This document shows positions 53,124-62,200 of a stretch of 64,000 nucleotides of DNA, piece after piece (within the stretch, counting starts at the first letter, position 1; each line of letters begins with the position of its first letter). The notes below the pieces were generated by a model, which was given only the letters and a program-made list of their open reading frames with translations, was not told where the DNA came from and made no database searches. A program made the translations under genes and the position numbers. The stretch is from an uncultured Clostridia bacterium. Lineage in GTDB: Bacteria; Bacillota; Clostridia; Christensenellales; CAG-314. The stretch spans positions 62,001 through 126,000 of the forward strand of contig CAKPYT010000040.1 of NCBI GenBank assembly GCA_934203075.1, given 5' to 3'.

Positions 53124-54125
53124 CTATTTTGTTTGCGCCGTTTCCACGGCAACGGCAAGGTTCACCGTTGCGCCCACCATCGGGTTGTTGCCCATGCCGA
53201 TCAGTCCCATCATTTCCACGTGAGCGGGCACGGAACTGCTTCCGGCAAATTGAGCGTCGCTGTGCATTCTGCCCATGGTATCGGTCATGCCGTAACTGGC
53301 AGGCCCCGCCGCAACGTTATCCGGGTGGAGCGTTCTGCCGGTGCCGCCGCCGCTGGCAACCGAGAAGTAGGGCTGGCCGTGTTCGATCGCCCATTTTTTG
53401 TAAGTGCCCGCCACCGGATGCTGAAACCGGGTCGGGTTGGTAGAATTGCCGGTGATGGAAACGTCCACCTTTTCGTGCCTCATAATGGCTACGCCTTCGT
53501 TTACGTCAAACGCCCCGTAGCAACGCACGCTTGCCCGTTCCCCTTTGCTGAAAGGCAAGGTTTTTACCACGGTCAACTCATCCGTAAAGGGGTTGTAAGC
53601 AGTTTGCACGTAGGTGAACCCGTTGATCCGGCTGATGATGTATGCCGCATCTTTGCCGAGACCGTTCAGGATGACCTGCAGCGGGGTTTTACGCACTTTG
53701 TTGGCACTTCTCGCAATGCCGATGGCGCCTTCCGCTGCGGCAAAACTTTCGTGTCCGGCCAAAAAAGCGAAGCATTTCGTTTCTTCTTTCAACAATCGGG
53801 CGGCAAGGTTTCCGTGCCCAAGGCCGACCTGACGACGATCTGCCACAGACCCGGGAATACAAAAAGCCTGCAGGCCGATGCCGATGGCTTCTGCCGCATC
53901 CGCAGCGCGTTTCGCTCCCTTTTTGAGGGCAATGGCTGCCCCTAACGTGTAGGCCCAAACGGCATTTTCAAAGGCAATCGGCTGAATGGACTTCACAATT
54001 CCGTTCACGTCGATTCCGTTGGCGTCGCACAGTGCTTTTGCGTCTTCCAGGGAGGCAAAACCATATTCCTTCAGTGCAACGTTGATTTTGTCGATTCTTC
54101 TTTCGTAACCTTCAAACTGTGTCAT
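53124..54125 (-). CDS. GGGtGRT protein (conserved, function unknown)
   Basis: 333 aa, named after its motif, seen here near residues 259-265 (SGGGTGRTLHPDN). Glycine- and alanine-rich stretches (GIGLQAFCIPGSVADRRQVGLG and FLAGHESFAAAEGAIGIARS) suggest a nucleotide- or cofactor-binding fold, but no catalytic role is known. The start at MTQFEGYERR has GGAGGGAGG just upstream. It follows the NifU-like gene by 10 bp, an association seen in other anaerobes. The pair is probably one functional unit. Confidence 0.85.
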   Translation of the reverse strand: MTQFEGYERRIDKINVALKEYGFASLEDAKALCDANGIDVNGIVKSIQPIAFENAVWAYTLGAAIALKKGAKRAADAAEAIGIGLQAFCIPGSVADRRQVGLGHGNLAARLLKEETKCFAFLAGHESFAAAEGAIGIARSANKVRKTPLQVILNGLGKDAAYIISRINGFTYVQTAYNPFTDELTVVKTLPFSKGERASVRCYGAFDVNEGVAIMRHEKVDVSITGNSTNPTRFQHPVAGTYKKWAIEHGQPYFSVASGGGTGRTLHPDNVAAGPASYGMTDTMGRMHSDAQFAGSSSVPAHVEMMGLIGMGNNPMVGATVNLAVAVETAQTK

Positions 54126-54135
54126 AGCCTCCCTC

Positions 54136-54831
54136 CTATTCCGCACGCGGGTCAAGATATTTTGTCGCTTCGTCGAATCTGCCGTAGTGCGATTTTGCTT
54201 TTTCAAATGCTTCGTTCGGCGTCAGTCCCTTTTTGATAAAGTCCATCATTTTCCCGAGATGTACAAATTCGTAACCGATGACTTCGGCGTTCTCATCCAA
54301 AGCGATTTTCGTTACGTAGCCTTCGGCCATTTCCAGGTAGCGTACGCCTTTGGCTTTGGTGGAGTACATCGTGCCGATCTGGCTGCGCAGACCTTTTCCG
54401 AGGTCTTCCAGCCCGGCACCGATCACCAACCCCCCTTCGGAAAAGGCAGATTGGGTGCGGCCGTAAACGATTTGTAAAAACAGTTCCCGCATCGCAACGT
54501 TAATGGCGTCGCAAACCAAGTCGGTATTCAACGCCTCCAGAAGTGTTTTTCCGGGCAGAATTTCGGCAGCCATGGCGGCAGAATGCGTCATGCCGGAGCA
54601 GCCGACGGTTTCTACCAGAGCTTCTTCGATGATTCCGTTTTTCACGTTCAGCGTCAGTTTGCAGGCCCCTTGCTGCGGCGCGCAGGCGCCTACGCCGTGC
54701 GTCAACCCACTGATGTCCGCCAGTTGTTTGGAAGAAACCCATTTCCCTTCTTCCGGAATGGGGGACGGTCCGTGGCAGCAGCCCTGCTTCACGGGGCACA
54801 TTTGTTCTATTTCTTTGGAATATTGTGGCAT
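54136..54831 (-). CDS. NifU/IscU-like iron-sulfur scaffold-type protein
   Basis: 231 aa. Cysteines at 12, 18, 19, 50, 57, 78 and 107. The central part (KNGIIEEALVETVGCSGMTHSAAMAAEILPG, then KTLLEALNTDLVCDAI) resembles the IscU/SufU/NifU scaffold fold, in which a GC motif and a later Cys hold a nascent cluster. The N-terminal CPVKQGCC motif and long C-terminal helical part are additional. The ATG at 54831 follows GGGAGG. It is first in a two-gene minus-strand operon with the GGGtGRT gene. Confidence 0.78.
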   Translation of the reverse strand: MPQYSKEIEQMCPVKQGCCHGPSPIPEEGKWVSSKQLADISGLTHGVGACAPQQGACKLTLNVKNGIIEEALVETVGCSGMTHSAAMAAEILPGKTLLEALNTDLVCDAINVAMRELFLQIVYGRTQSAFSEGGLVIGAGLEDLGKGLRSQIGTMYSTKAKGVRYLEMAEGYVTKIALDENAEVIGYEFVHLGKMMDFIKKGLTPNEAFEKAKSHYGRFDEATKYLDPRAE

Positions 54832-54869
54832 AAATTCCTCCCGCGAGTGAGATTTTGTTTGATACCGAT

Positions 54870-54895
54870 AGTGTAGCACATTTTGAAGCAAAAAG
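54870..54895 (-). promoter_or_regulatory. promoter of the NifU-like/GGGtGRT operon
   Basis: On the minus strand TACACT (54875-54870) with TGC before it forms an extended -10 element. The -35 region is weak. The ATG lies about 40 bases downstream. Confidence 0.45.
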
Positions 54896-54998
54896 CCACA
54901 GAACGGCACATTTTCTTTCGGGAAACCATTCCGAAGGGGCTCCGCGGGAGAAACTGCGGATCTTTTGCCGCAGGGCGGCGCTTTTTCCGGAGTCGCCC

Positions 54999-55027
54999 TT
55001 GCGCAGTCGTCGAAAATAAGGTATACT
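54999..55027 (+). promoter_or_regulatory. promoter of the PHP gene, apparently leaderless
   Basis: TTGCGC (54999-55004), 17-bp spacer, TATACT (55022-55027). The ATG at 55034 is only six bases after the -10 box, so the transcript would begin at the start codon. Confidence 0.6.
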
Positions 55028-55033
55028 GTTTAT

Positions 55034-55864
55034 ATGATTCGTGCAGATTTTCACATTCACAGTAACCGATCGGACGGAGAGCACAGCCCCGCTCGCCTGA
55101 TGCAGTTCGCAAAGCGCGGCGGCCTGACGCACGTCGCATTGACCGACCACGATACCGTTTCCGGCATCGATGCCGCACGCGAAGCGGCAGAAAAGCAACA
55201 CCTCGTGTTCTTGCCCGGGGTGGAATTGTCCTCTTTTGACGGCAGAGAAGTTCACATCCTCGGGTTTTGCCGGGATTGGACGAGCGCCTCTTTAACGGTG
55301 GAGACGAATCTGGCGGCGGAGTTCCGTGCGCGTCGCAACAAATTGGTTTTTCGTGCTTTGCAGCAGCAAGGCGTCAACGTGGGATGGGAAGATTTGCGAA
55401 AACTGTACCCGCATGCCTCCTGGTCCCGGGTGGGGCGTTCTCATATCGCCAGGCTTCTGGTAGAAAAGAAGTATGCGCAAAACAATGCGGATGCGTTTTC
55501 GCGTTATATCGGTTCTACGGGATGTGCCTACGTCACGGCGGATCGGTTTTCGGTAAAACAGGCAATCGAGGCGGTGCTGAGAAACGGCGGCATGCCCGTA
55601 CTTGCACACCCGAAAAACCTGAATATGGATCCGCAGGATTTTGAGCCGTATCTGCAAAGTCTGATTTCCTTCGGTCTGAAGGGAATAGAGAGCCGCTACT
55701 TTTCGCATACTGAAAGGGAGGCGGCATACTATAGCGAACTGGCGCGGAAGTATAGCCTTGCGGAAACGGGTGGAAGCGATTACCACGGCCAATACCGCAA
55801 TGCTCCGTTGGGAGAATACTTCACGCCGGAGGAAGAAACGATGCTCGCCTTGAAGATACGGTAG
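55034..55864 (+). CDS. PHP-domain phosphoesterase (TrpH/YciV-like)
   Basis: 276 aa. Metal-binding motifs of the PHP family are complete: DFHIHSNRSDGEHSP, LTDHDTVSGI, PGVELSS, GMPVLAHPKN and GSDYHG. E. coli YciV/RNase AM of the same family trims 5' ends of RNA, and others hydrolyse 3',5'-bisphosphonucleotides. Which activity applies here is unknown. No ribosome site stands before the ATG. AAGG at about 55018 is upstream of the -10 box. Followed 8 bp later by a VanW gene. Confidence 0.9.
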   Translation: MIRADFHIHSNRSDGEHSPARLMQFAKRGGLTHVALTDHDTVSGIDAAREAAEKQHLVFLPGVELSSFDGREVHILGFCRDWTSASLTVETNLAAEFRARRNKLVFRALQQQGVNVGWEDLRKLYPHASWSRVGRSHIARLLVEKKYAQNNADAFSRYIGSTGCAYVTADRFSVKQAIEAVLRNGGMPVLAHPKNLNMDPQDFEPYLQSLISFGLKGIESRYFSHTEREAAYYSELARKYSLAETGGSDYHGQYRNAPLGEYFTPEEETMLALKIR

Positions 55865-55872
55865 GTGAGGAA

Positions 55873-57132
55873 ATGAAACGACTTTCTTTTATGTGGATGC
55901 TTGTCCTCCTGCTGGGGGCAAGCCTCTTTTCTTTCTCGGCAAAACAAGCGTCTGCAGAAGCGTTGCCGCAGTTGGATTTCGGCGTGGCGAACTATCGCAT
56001 GACCGTGGAAGGGCGTATCGACAGCCCGGAAGAGTTGCAGCAAGCGCGGGAGAGGGGCTTTTTTGCAAGCAATGCCGCACGTGCCGCCCGCATCGAGGAA
56101 CTGATCGCGGCCGGGGTGGAGGAGCCGCTTGCGTTCGATTACGTTTTGCCGCGCCTGTCCGAAACGATTGCCGAAATCCGGCGAGCGTTGGAGCGTCCGG
56201 TGCAAAACGCAACGCTGCGATTCCTGCCGGACGAAAGCGTGCCGTTTGCCTATACGCACGAGCAAAGCGGTAAAAAGCTGAACGAGCCTGCGCTCTATCG
56301 TGCCGTTCTGTCTGCATTGAAAAACGGCGAAACAAAAATTCGTCCGGAAGTGCTTTCGGTTTCGCCTGCCGTAACGGAAGTGGAACTGCGCAGAAAAACT
56401 TCCCTTCGGGGGAAATTTTCTACCGATTATTCTTCCAGCGGGGCGGCGAGAAAGCACAATGTGCAATTGGCAATGCAAAAACTGAAAGGTCTGGTTGTTC
56501 TGCCGGGAGAACGTGTCAGTTTCAATTCCGTTGTGGGGGCACGCACACAGGCCAACGGCTTCCGGAATGCAAAAGTCATTCTGAACGGGGTTTATACGGA
56601 CGGAATCGGCGGCGGAGTTTGTCAGGTGTCAACCACGCTGTATAACGCCTGCCTGCTGGCAAACGTCTCCGTAAATACGGTTGCTCCGCATAGTCTGCAG
56701 AGCAGTTACGTTTTGCCGGCGTTCGATGCCATGGTTTCCGAAACGACGGATCTGGCGTTTACCAATCAGACGGGAAGCCCTCTGTACCTCGTTGCGAAAT
56801 GCAACGGGGCTACGGCAAGCGTTTATCTTTACGGGGAGGAAAGCCCCTACGAAATCAAACGCGTGAGCAAAGTGGTTTCCAGAGAAGCGCAGGGATACGA
56901 AGAGCGGCCGGATACGGACGGAACTTTTGTAACCTTTGAGGACGAAACGTACGTGTTGCGTCCGCCCAGGGACTCTGTCCTCGGAAAAGCTTACTTGCAG
57001 TATCTCAAAAACGGACGAATCGAGAAAGAAGTCTGCATTCGTACGGTGCGCTATCGGGGAGAAAAAGGCGTGCGTTTGCACGGGGTGCAAAAACGAACGG
57101 AAGGCTCGGTTCCGGAGGAATCGGCAGCATAA
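55873..57132 (+). CDS. VanW family secreted protein
   Basis: 419 aa with a signal peptide (residues 1 to ~29, cleavage near ASA-EA). The N-terminal ~150 residues resemble the peptidoglycan-binding-like domain often preceding VanW. The VanW core runs ~205-330: RKHNVQLAMQKLKGLVVLPGERVSFN, GGGVCQVSTTLYNACLLAN and VAPHSLQSSYV. The C terminus may be a G5-like domain. VanW occurs in some vancomycin-resistance clusters but its role is unknown, and here it stands alone, so resistance is not implied. AGGTGAGG precedes the ATG. Confidence 0.88.
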   Translation: MKRLSFMWMLVLLLGASLFSFSAKQASAEALPQLDFGVANYRMTVEGRIDSPEELQQARERGFFASNAARAARIEELIAAGVEEPLAFDYVLPRLSETIAEIRRALERPVQNATLRFLPDESVPFAYTHEQSGKKLNEPALYRAVLSALKNGETKIRPEVLSVSPAVTEVELRRKTSLRGKFSTDYSSSGAARKHNVQLAMQKLKGLVVLPGERVSFNSVVGARTQANGFRNAKVILNGVYTDGIGGGVCQVSTTLYNACLLANVSVNTVAPHSLQSSYVLPAFDAMVSETTDLAFTNQTGSPLYLVAKCNGATASVYLYGEESPYEIKRVSKVVSREAQGYEERPDTDGTFVTFEDETYVLRPPRDSVLGKAYLQYLKNGRIEKEVCIRTVRYRGEKGVRLHGVQKRTEGSVPEESAA

Positions 57133-57169
57133 ATATTTATCAAACGAATGAATAAAAACAAAACGAATT

Positions 57170-57199
57170 TGTGGATAAGTGGACAAAACCTGTGGATAA
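57170..57199 (+). promoter_or_regulatory. two consensus DnaA boxes in tandem
   Basis: TGTGGATAA at 57170-57178 and again at 57191-57199, same orientation, starts 21 bp apart (two helical turns). Both match the DnaA box TTATCCACA exactly. AT-rich sequence lies on the upstream side. No dnaA, dnaN or rpmH is near, so a regulatory or titration site is more likely than oriC. Confidence 0.65.
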
Positions 57200-57375
57200 C
57201 TTCCCCTAATGGATAGCATATGCAGGTAAAAACTGCGAAAACAGTCCGTTTTTTGTCGAAAAAAGAGGAAACTTTGCACTTTCTCGTTTATGCATGCTTT
57301 ATGCGGTCGGGAGAAAAGCGAAGCAGAAAAAAATCGCTTTGCAGCCGTTTAAGTTTTGCCTTTTCGGGTATACTG

Positions 57376-57966
57376 ATGCCAAAGAAAAGAGGGAGCGTCG
57401 AGAGCGTTATGGAAGAGATGATGGAGTTTGTGCGACAAAAAACCAAAAGAGGGCATTCCGTGCGTTTTGCCCTTTCCGGATATGCAAAACATATCGGCGA
57501 GCCGCTGGCGTCGGTGCAGAAGCAGTACCGCAAAGAAATGCCGGACGCAGCGGAAGCAGAGGAAAAGGGGAGTTTCGACGAATGGCAAAACCGTTCTCTC
57601 GTTGCCTACGTCCTGACGCACCTGGCCAAAGGCGAAACGCTGCGCAAATGCGCTTTCGACCTTTCGGAGGGGGAGTGCCGTCAGGCGTTGAGAAGGGTGG
57701 CGACGTACCGTGAGTTGCTGCGTCAAAACGAAGATCTCGTTTATGACGTCATGATGAAATTGTTCGAAAGGGGTATTCCGTTCTATCAGCCGTATACGAA
57801 CCGCATCGTGAAGCAAACGTTTCCGCTTTCGGCCATGGTCGGCGGGTGTCGGGACGAGTTGGAAAAAATCGTAAAAGAAATGACGCTGCTGCAATCGCTG
57901 CTGCAAAAATCGGAGTTGTTGCGGGTGCTGCAGGCAGGCGAATTTTTCGAAAGGGCCAAAGGATAA
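57376..57966 (+). CDS. protein of unknown function, start uncertain
   Basis: 196 aa from ATG 57376. ATG 57409 is an alternative. Lys/Arg-rich N-terminal half (EFVRQKTKRGHSVRFALSGYAKHIG) could be a helix-turn-helix, as in sporulation regulators, but I see no convincing match. The C-terminal half is helical (YVLTHLAKGETLRKCAF and DELEKIVKEMTLLQSLLQKSELLRVLQ), possibly a coiled coil. No ribosome site precedes 57376, and a TATACT lies at 57369-57374. Two DnaA boxes lie 180 bp upstream. The frame is open further up to 57220, but that part does not look coding. Confidence 0.6.
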   Translation: MPKKRGSVESVMEEMMEFVRQKTKRGHSVRFALSGYAKHIGEPLASVQKQYRKEMPDAAEAEEKGSFDEWQNRSLVAYVLTHLAKGETLRKCAFDLSEGECRQALRRVATYRELLRQNEDLVYDVMMKLFERGIPFYQPYTNRIVKQTFPLSAMVGGCRDELEKIVKEMTLLQSLLQKSELLRVLQAGEFFERAKG

Positions 57967-57982
57967 GAAGAAAACAAGAAAT

Positions 57983-58012
57983 AAAAAAGCCGCAAGGTGC
58001 GGCTTTTTTTTG
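57983..58012. terminator. bidirectional terminator
   Basis: Stem AAAAAAGCCGCA/TGCGGCTTTTTT with a tiny loop, between the gene ending at 57966 and the convergent lipoprotein gene. Confidence 0.9.
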
Positions 58013-58065
58013 TTTCTTTGTCGGTCAAAAGACTTTTGCTGTTCGGGCGCTACGGTACGGTTTTC

Positions 58066-59052
58066 TCAGGCGTTACGCAAAAGGAACAGCAGGTGCCCTT
58101 GCTGCATTTTTAAAATCCGTTGCGTGTAAATCGTGCCTTCGCTACCGTGTTCGAAACTGTCTTTCGCGTCCAGGTACATCACGACGGGGCTTCCCGTTTC
58201 GCCGGATTTATTCAGATACATCGTTGCCGCATAAACTTCCGTTTCCGCATCGTTCCACGTGATTTTCGTAGTGCCGGTCACGGCCTTGTTCAGGCGAACT
58301 TCCACGGCTTCGCCCTTCACTGCGTCGATCTGACGGAAGGTGTACGATTGCGCCTGATCCATCGTGATCATATTGACGGAACGCACGGTATAGAAAACTT
58401 GTTCGTTGTCCAGCAGGTTGGCGTTTTCCGTGTTTACGGTGCGTGTTTCCCGCAGGGCGCGGTCGTATGCGTTGCTTGCCGCATTGTATTCGTTCAGCGT
58501 AAGCGTGCATTGTTTTTCGTCGTAAGCGGCGATGGCCTGAAAATGATTGCGTACTAATTGAATTTTATTATCGCGGTTGCGGTAGAGGTATACGCCGTTC
58601 ACCGTTTTTACGGAAGAGCTCGGCGTTCCTTTCGGGTAGTCCCGAAAAGTCACGACGCTGTGCGTAGAGGTCGTGATGGTTACTTCCGTTTCGGTTTCGG
58701 AGACGATCAGATCCCGCGCGTCTTCCAACCCGAGGATGTCGGCTTTGTTTTGATACGTTTCGTTTACGGTAAACGTGCTTTCCAAGCGGTATTCTCCGTC
58801 GGCCTTGGTCAGCTGTACGGTGTAGGTTCCGTTGGCAACAGAGGGCGCAAAGGTGGCGCCGGCAACGTTCCCGTAGGTGTAGGGTTTGGTTTCGTCGTTT
58901 TCCGTATAGGTTGCAAGCGAAACGTCGTAGGTCAGTGTTTCACTGTCCTTCCAGCGGTTGGTACGGCTGGGAGTGGGGGCCTGGTTGCAGCCCGTAAAGA
59001 CAAGTACGGAGCAGAGCAGGCAGCACACAAACAAAAGAGTTTTCTTTTTCAT
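58066..59052 (-). CDS. lipoprotein of unknown function
   Basis: 328 aa. Signal peptide with lipobox VFTGC (Cys22) followed by a Pro/Thr/Ser linker, so the protein should sit on the outer face of the membrane. The remainder is rich in Thr, Asn and Val with alternating beta-like segments (TYTVQLTKADGEYRLESTFTV and TKITWNDAETEVYAATMYL) and no domain I know. GGAG precedes the ATG. It is monocistronic, divergent from addB. Confidence 0.72.
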   Translation of the reverse strand: MKKKTLLFVCCLLCSVLVFTGCNQAPTPSRTNRWKDSETLTYDVSLATYTENDETKPYTYGNVAGATFAPSVANGTYTVQLTKADGEYRLESTFTVNETYQNKADILGLEDARDLIVSETETEVTITTSTHSVVTFRDYPKGTPSSSVKTVNGVYLYRNRDNKIQLVRNHFQAIAAYDEKQCTLTLNEYNAASNAYDRALRETRTVNTENANLLDNEQVFYTVRSVNMITMDQAQSYTFRQIDAVKGEAVEVRLNKAVTGTTKITWNDAETEVYAATMYLNKSGETGSPVVMYLDAKDSFEHGSEGTIYTQRILKMQQGHLLFLLRNA

Positions 59053-59089
59053 AGCAGTCTCCTGAACGAATGGATCGTGTTTTCAACTA

Positions 59090-59118
59090 ATCATAGCACA
59101 AAAACGCAAAGGTTTCAA
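59090..59118 (-). promoter_or_regulatory. promoter of the lipoprotein gene
   Basis: On the minus strand TTGAAA (59118-59113), 17-bp spacer, TATGAT (59095-59090) with TGC before it. Confidence 0.7.
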
Positions 59119-59165
59119 ATAAAAAGAGAAAGATATTTTTCTTGCCGCCACTTTTACGGGAAATC

Positions 59166-59194
59166 TTGCTATTTTCAGGCGAAGCAGATATAAT
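59166..59194 (+). promoter_or_regulatory. addBA promoter
   Basis: TTGCTA (59166-59171), 17-bp spacer, TATAAT (59189-59194). AAAGGAGG follows and the ATG is at 59224. Confidence 0.8.
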
Positions 59195-59223
59195 AAACGA
59201 AGGCGTCAAAGGAGGCAACCGAA

Positions 59224-62200
59224 ATGAATTTTCGTATCATCGCCGGCAATACCTATCGGGCGGCAAGCCGCGCCATGTTCGCAGAATTGCGGCAGAACAC
59301 CTTCTCGTTGGAGGAGAAGGTGTATCTTATCGTGCCGGATAGTGCAAGCATGTCCAATCAGATCGGGCTGATGAAGAACGTCGGTGCCAAAGCGGGATTC
59401 TCGGCAGAAGTCAAAACCATGAAGGATTTTGCGAATCTGCTTTTGCCGGAATTCGATTACCTCTCCAAAACGACGGGGATGATCCTGCTGACGCGCCTGA
59501 CCGCGGAACTGGCGCCGAAGTTCGAGTGTTATCGGAAAAGCAACGAAGGCAGCGGGTTTGTGCAGGGCATGTATGAGTTGATTACGCAGTTAAAGTATTG
59601 CCGCATCTCGCCGGAAAAACTCTCCGCAGAGAATCTTCCGGAGGGGCTTCGGGGAAAACTGCACGACGTGCGCCTGCTCTATGCCGCTTACGAAGAGGCT
59701 TTGAAGGGTTCTTACGACGTCGTTTCGTCTCTGGAGGCCCTTGCGGAAGCGATTCCGCAAAGCGAACTGGTACAACGCAGCCGTTTCTATTTTGTGGATT
59801 TCGAAAACGTTTCGGCTCAGTTCGAATACGTTCTGGATCGGGTCGCCGTTACGGCAAAAGAGGTAACGCTGGTGTGCCCGTATTCGGAAGAAAAGAAGGC
59901 GCTGTACGGAAACGAAGTTTTTTCGGCAGGGCTGCGCCTGACGGATCGCTATCAATTGCCTAAACGAATCTCGTTCCACAACGAAAGCGTCAACGGCTTT
60001 ACGGCGCAGATCGAAAAGTATCTGTTTGCACCCGTGGTGTGCAATCGCCCGATCGAGGCCGACGGTCACATTACGCTGTACGAGGGGGAAACGATTGCGG
60101 ACGAGACGGAAGCGCTCGCCCGGTGGATCTCCCGACAGGTGAAGAACGGCAAGCGTTATAAAGAGATTCAGGTAGTCTGCCCCAATGCGGAGCGGTATCG
60201 TATGCCGCTGCAGCAGATTTTTGCGGATTACGGCATTCCGTATTTTCTGGATGACACAAAAACCTTGTTCGGGCATTGTTTCGTGCAGTATCTGTTGGAT
60301 GCGCTGCACGTCGTAAAGAACAATTATCAGCCGACGGACGTCGTGCAACTGACCAAGAATTATTTCTTTCACGGGGGCGAGGACGTGTTCGCCTTCGAAG
60401 ATTATTGCAATAAGTACAACGTGCTGCGCTTTTCCGCCCCGTTTACGCTTGCTCCGGAGGACGAATGGTTCCCCGCTGCCGAGCGGGTGCGCAAGCAGTT
60501 GACGGAGGTGCTTGCTCCGTTTTCCGCCCTGCGGGTTGCGGAGGCAAAGACTTATGCAGCCGAAATTTCGGAATTTTTGCGCCGGAACGAACTGCAAACG
60601 GCGTTGGAATCGTTTGCGGAACAGCAGTCCCTCTTCGGGCTGGACGACCATGCCAAAGTTACGTTGCAGGTGTTTGAAAAACTGACGGACGTACTGCGGC
60701 AGATCGCGTCCGTGCTGGGCGGGCAAAGCATGCCTTTCCGCGTTTTTGCGGACGTTTTCACCAATTGCCTGAAGAACGTTAAAATTTCCGTGGTGCCGCA
60801 GCATAACGACGAAGTCGTCATTACCGATGCCACAAAAAACAAATCGCACGAGGTCGACGTGCTGTGCGTGCTCGGCGCGGCAGATCGGGAATTTCCCGTG
60901 TTCCGCGGCGATTATAAATTGCTGAACGACGCAAACCTGCAGCAGTTGAAGGAATGCGGCATCAACGTGCAGCCGCAAATCCGCCAGCAGAATCGGGAAG
61001 CGAAGTTTTGCGTTTATCAATTGCTTTGCGAACCGCAGACGGCGTTGTATCTTTCGTACAGTAAAAAGGACGGGCTCGGCAAAGAGTTGAAGCCGTCCGG
61101 CGTTTTGGTGCAACTGACGGAGATGTTCCTTCAGGAGGGGGCTCCGCTGCCGTTGTGGAATGCGGATTCTTCCCCGCTGAAGCACTATGCCCCGACGGAA
61201 GCAAGCGCGAAGTTGGCCGTGCTGCAAGCACGCCGACGGTATCTGGACCACGGGCAGGACGGTTTACAAAAGGTATCCGGCTACTATTATGCCACGCAAA
61301 TTCCGTTGGAACAGTACGACGAAGCCCAAGTCGTTTCGTGGGTGAAGGACGGGGAAAAACTGTTTTTTCAAAACGGAACCTCTTCCGTCTCCCGGCTGGA
61401 AAAGTTTTTTCACTGCCCGTATTCGTTCTATTGCAACTACGGGCTGAAGCTTACGCCGCGGCTGAAAGAACGCGGCGTGAATGAAACGGGGACGATTCTG
61501 CACGCCGTATTGGAGGATTTCGTCCGCACCTATCGCAAGGGCAGAACGACGCGGGAAATCGAACGGTGCGTTGCGGATTCGTTCGAAAAGCAAAAGCAGG
61601 ATGCCCGCATCGAGGGGCTGTTTCAGACCAAACAGGGCGAAGCGCTGCTGAATCGGTTAAAGGCGGAAATGAATCGCATGTGCGGGTGGATTCAGAATCA
61701 GTTGGAACATTCGCATTACGAACCGATTTGTCAGGAGTATGCTTTTCACGATTTGCAGGTACAAAGCGGAAGCATCGTGGTGAAACTTTCCGGCAAGGTG
61801 GATCGCATCGACGGGGACGAAAACGGCTGTTTCGTGCTGGATTATAAAACAGGAAGCGTCGGTTACGACGAAAAATTGTTGTACGTCGGGCTGAAATTAC
61901 AATTTTTTGTGTACAAAAAAGCCGTGGAGCGCTATCTGCAAAAGCCCGTCAACGGCGTCTATTATCTGCAAGTGCGCGATACGTTCGATACGTCCAAAGG
62001 CAAGCGGCAGTTCGTCGGCAGAACCGTTGCGGATCGCTCCGTGGTGGAAAGCATCGACGATACTTTCCTGCAAAACGGAAGCAGCGTTCTGCTGGACGTA
62101 AAGGCAAAAGAGGGCGAACCGGAAGGAAAGGGAGCCCTCACCAAAGAACAAATGCAGAACTGCGAGGACTACGCTTTCGATTTGATTCGTTCCGGATTGG

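Noticed and set aside
55873..57132. Vancomycin-resistance locus because of VanW
   Set aside because: No vanA/B, vanH, vanX or vanRS genes are near. VanW proteins are common in Clostridia without resistance.
57220..57375. Longer N terminus for the unknown gene
   Set aside because: The added residues look random and the start lies next to the DnaA boxes without a ribosome site.
59590..61251. 553-codon minus-strand open frame inside addB
   Set aside because: Opposite a well-conserved gene, no ribosome site, no motifs, many His/Arg/Gln typical of reverse frames of high-GC third positions.
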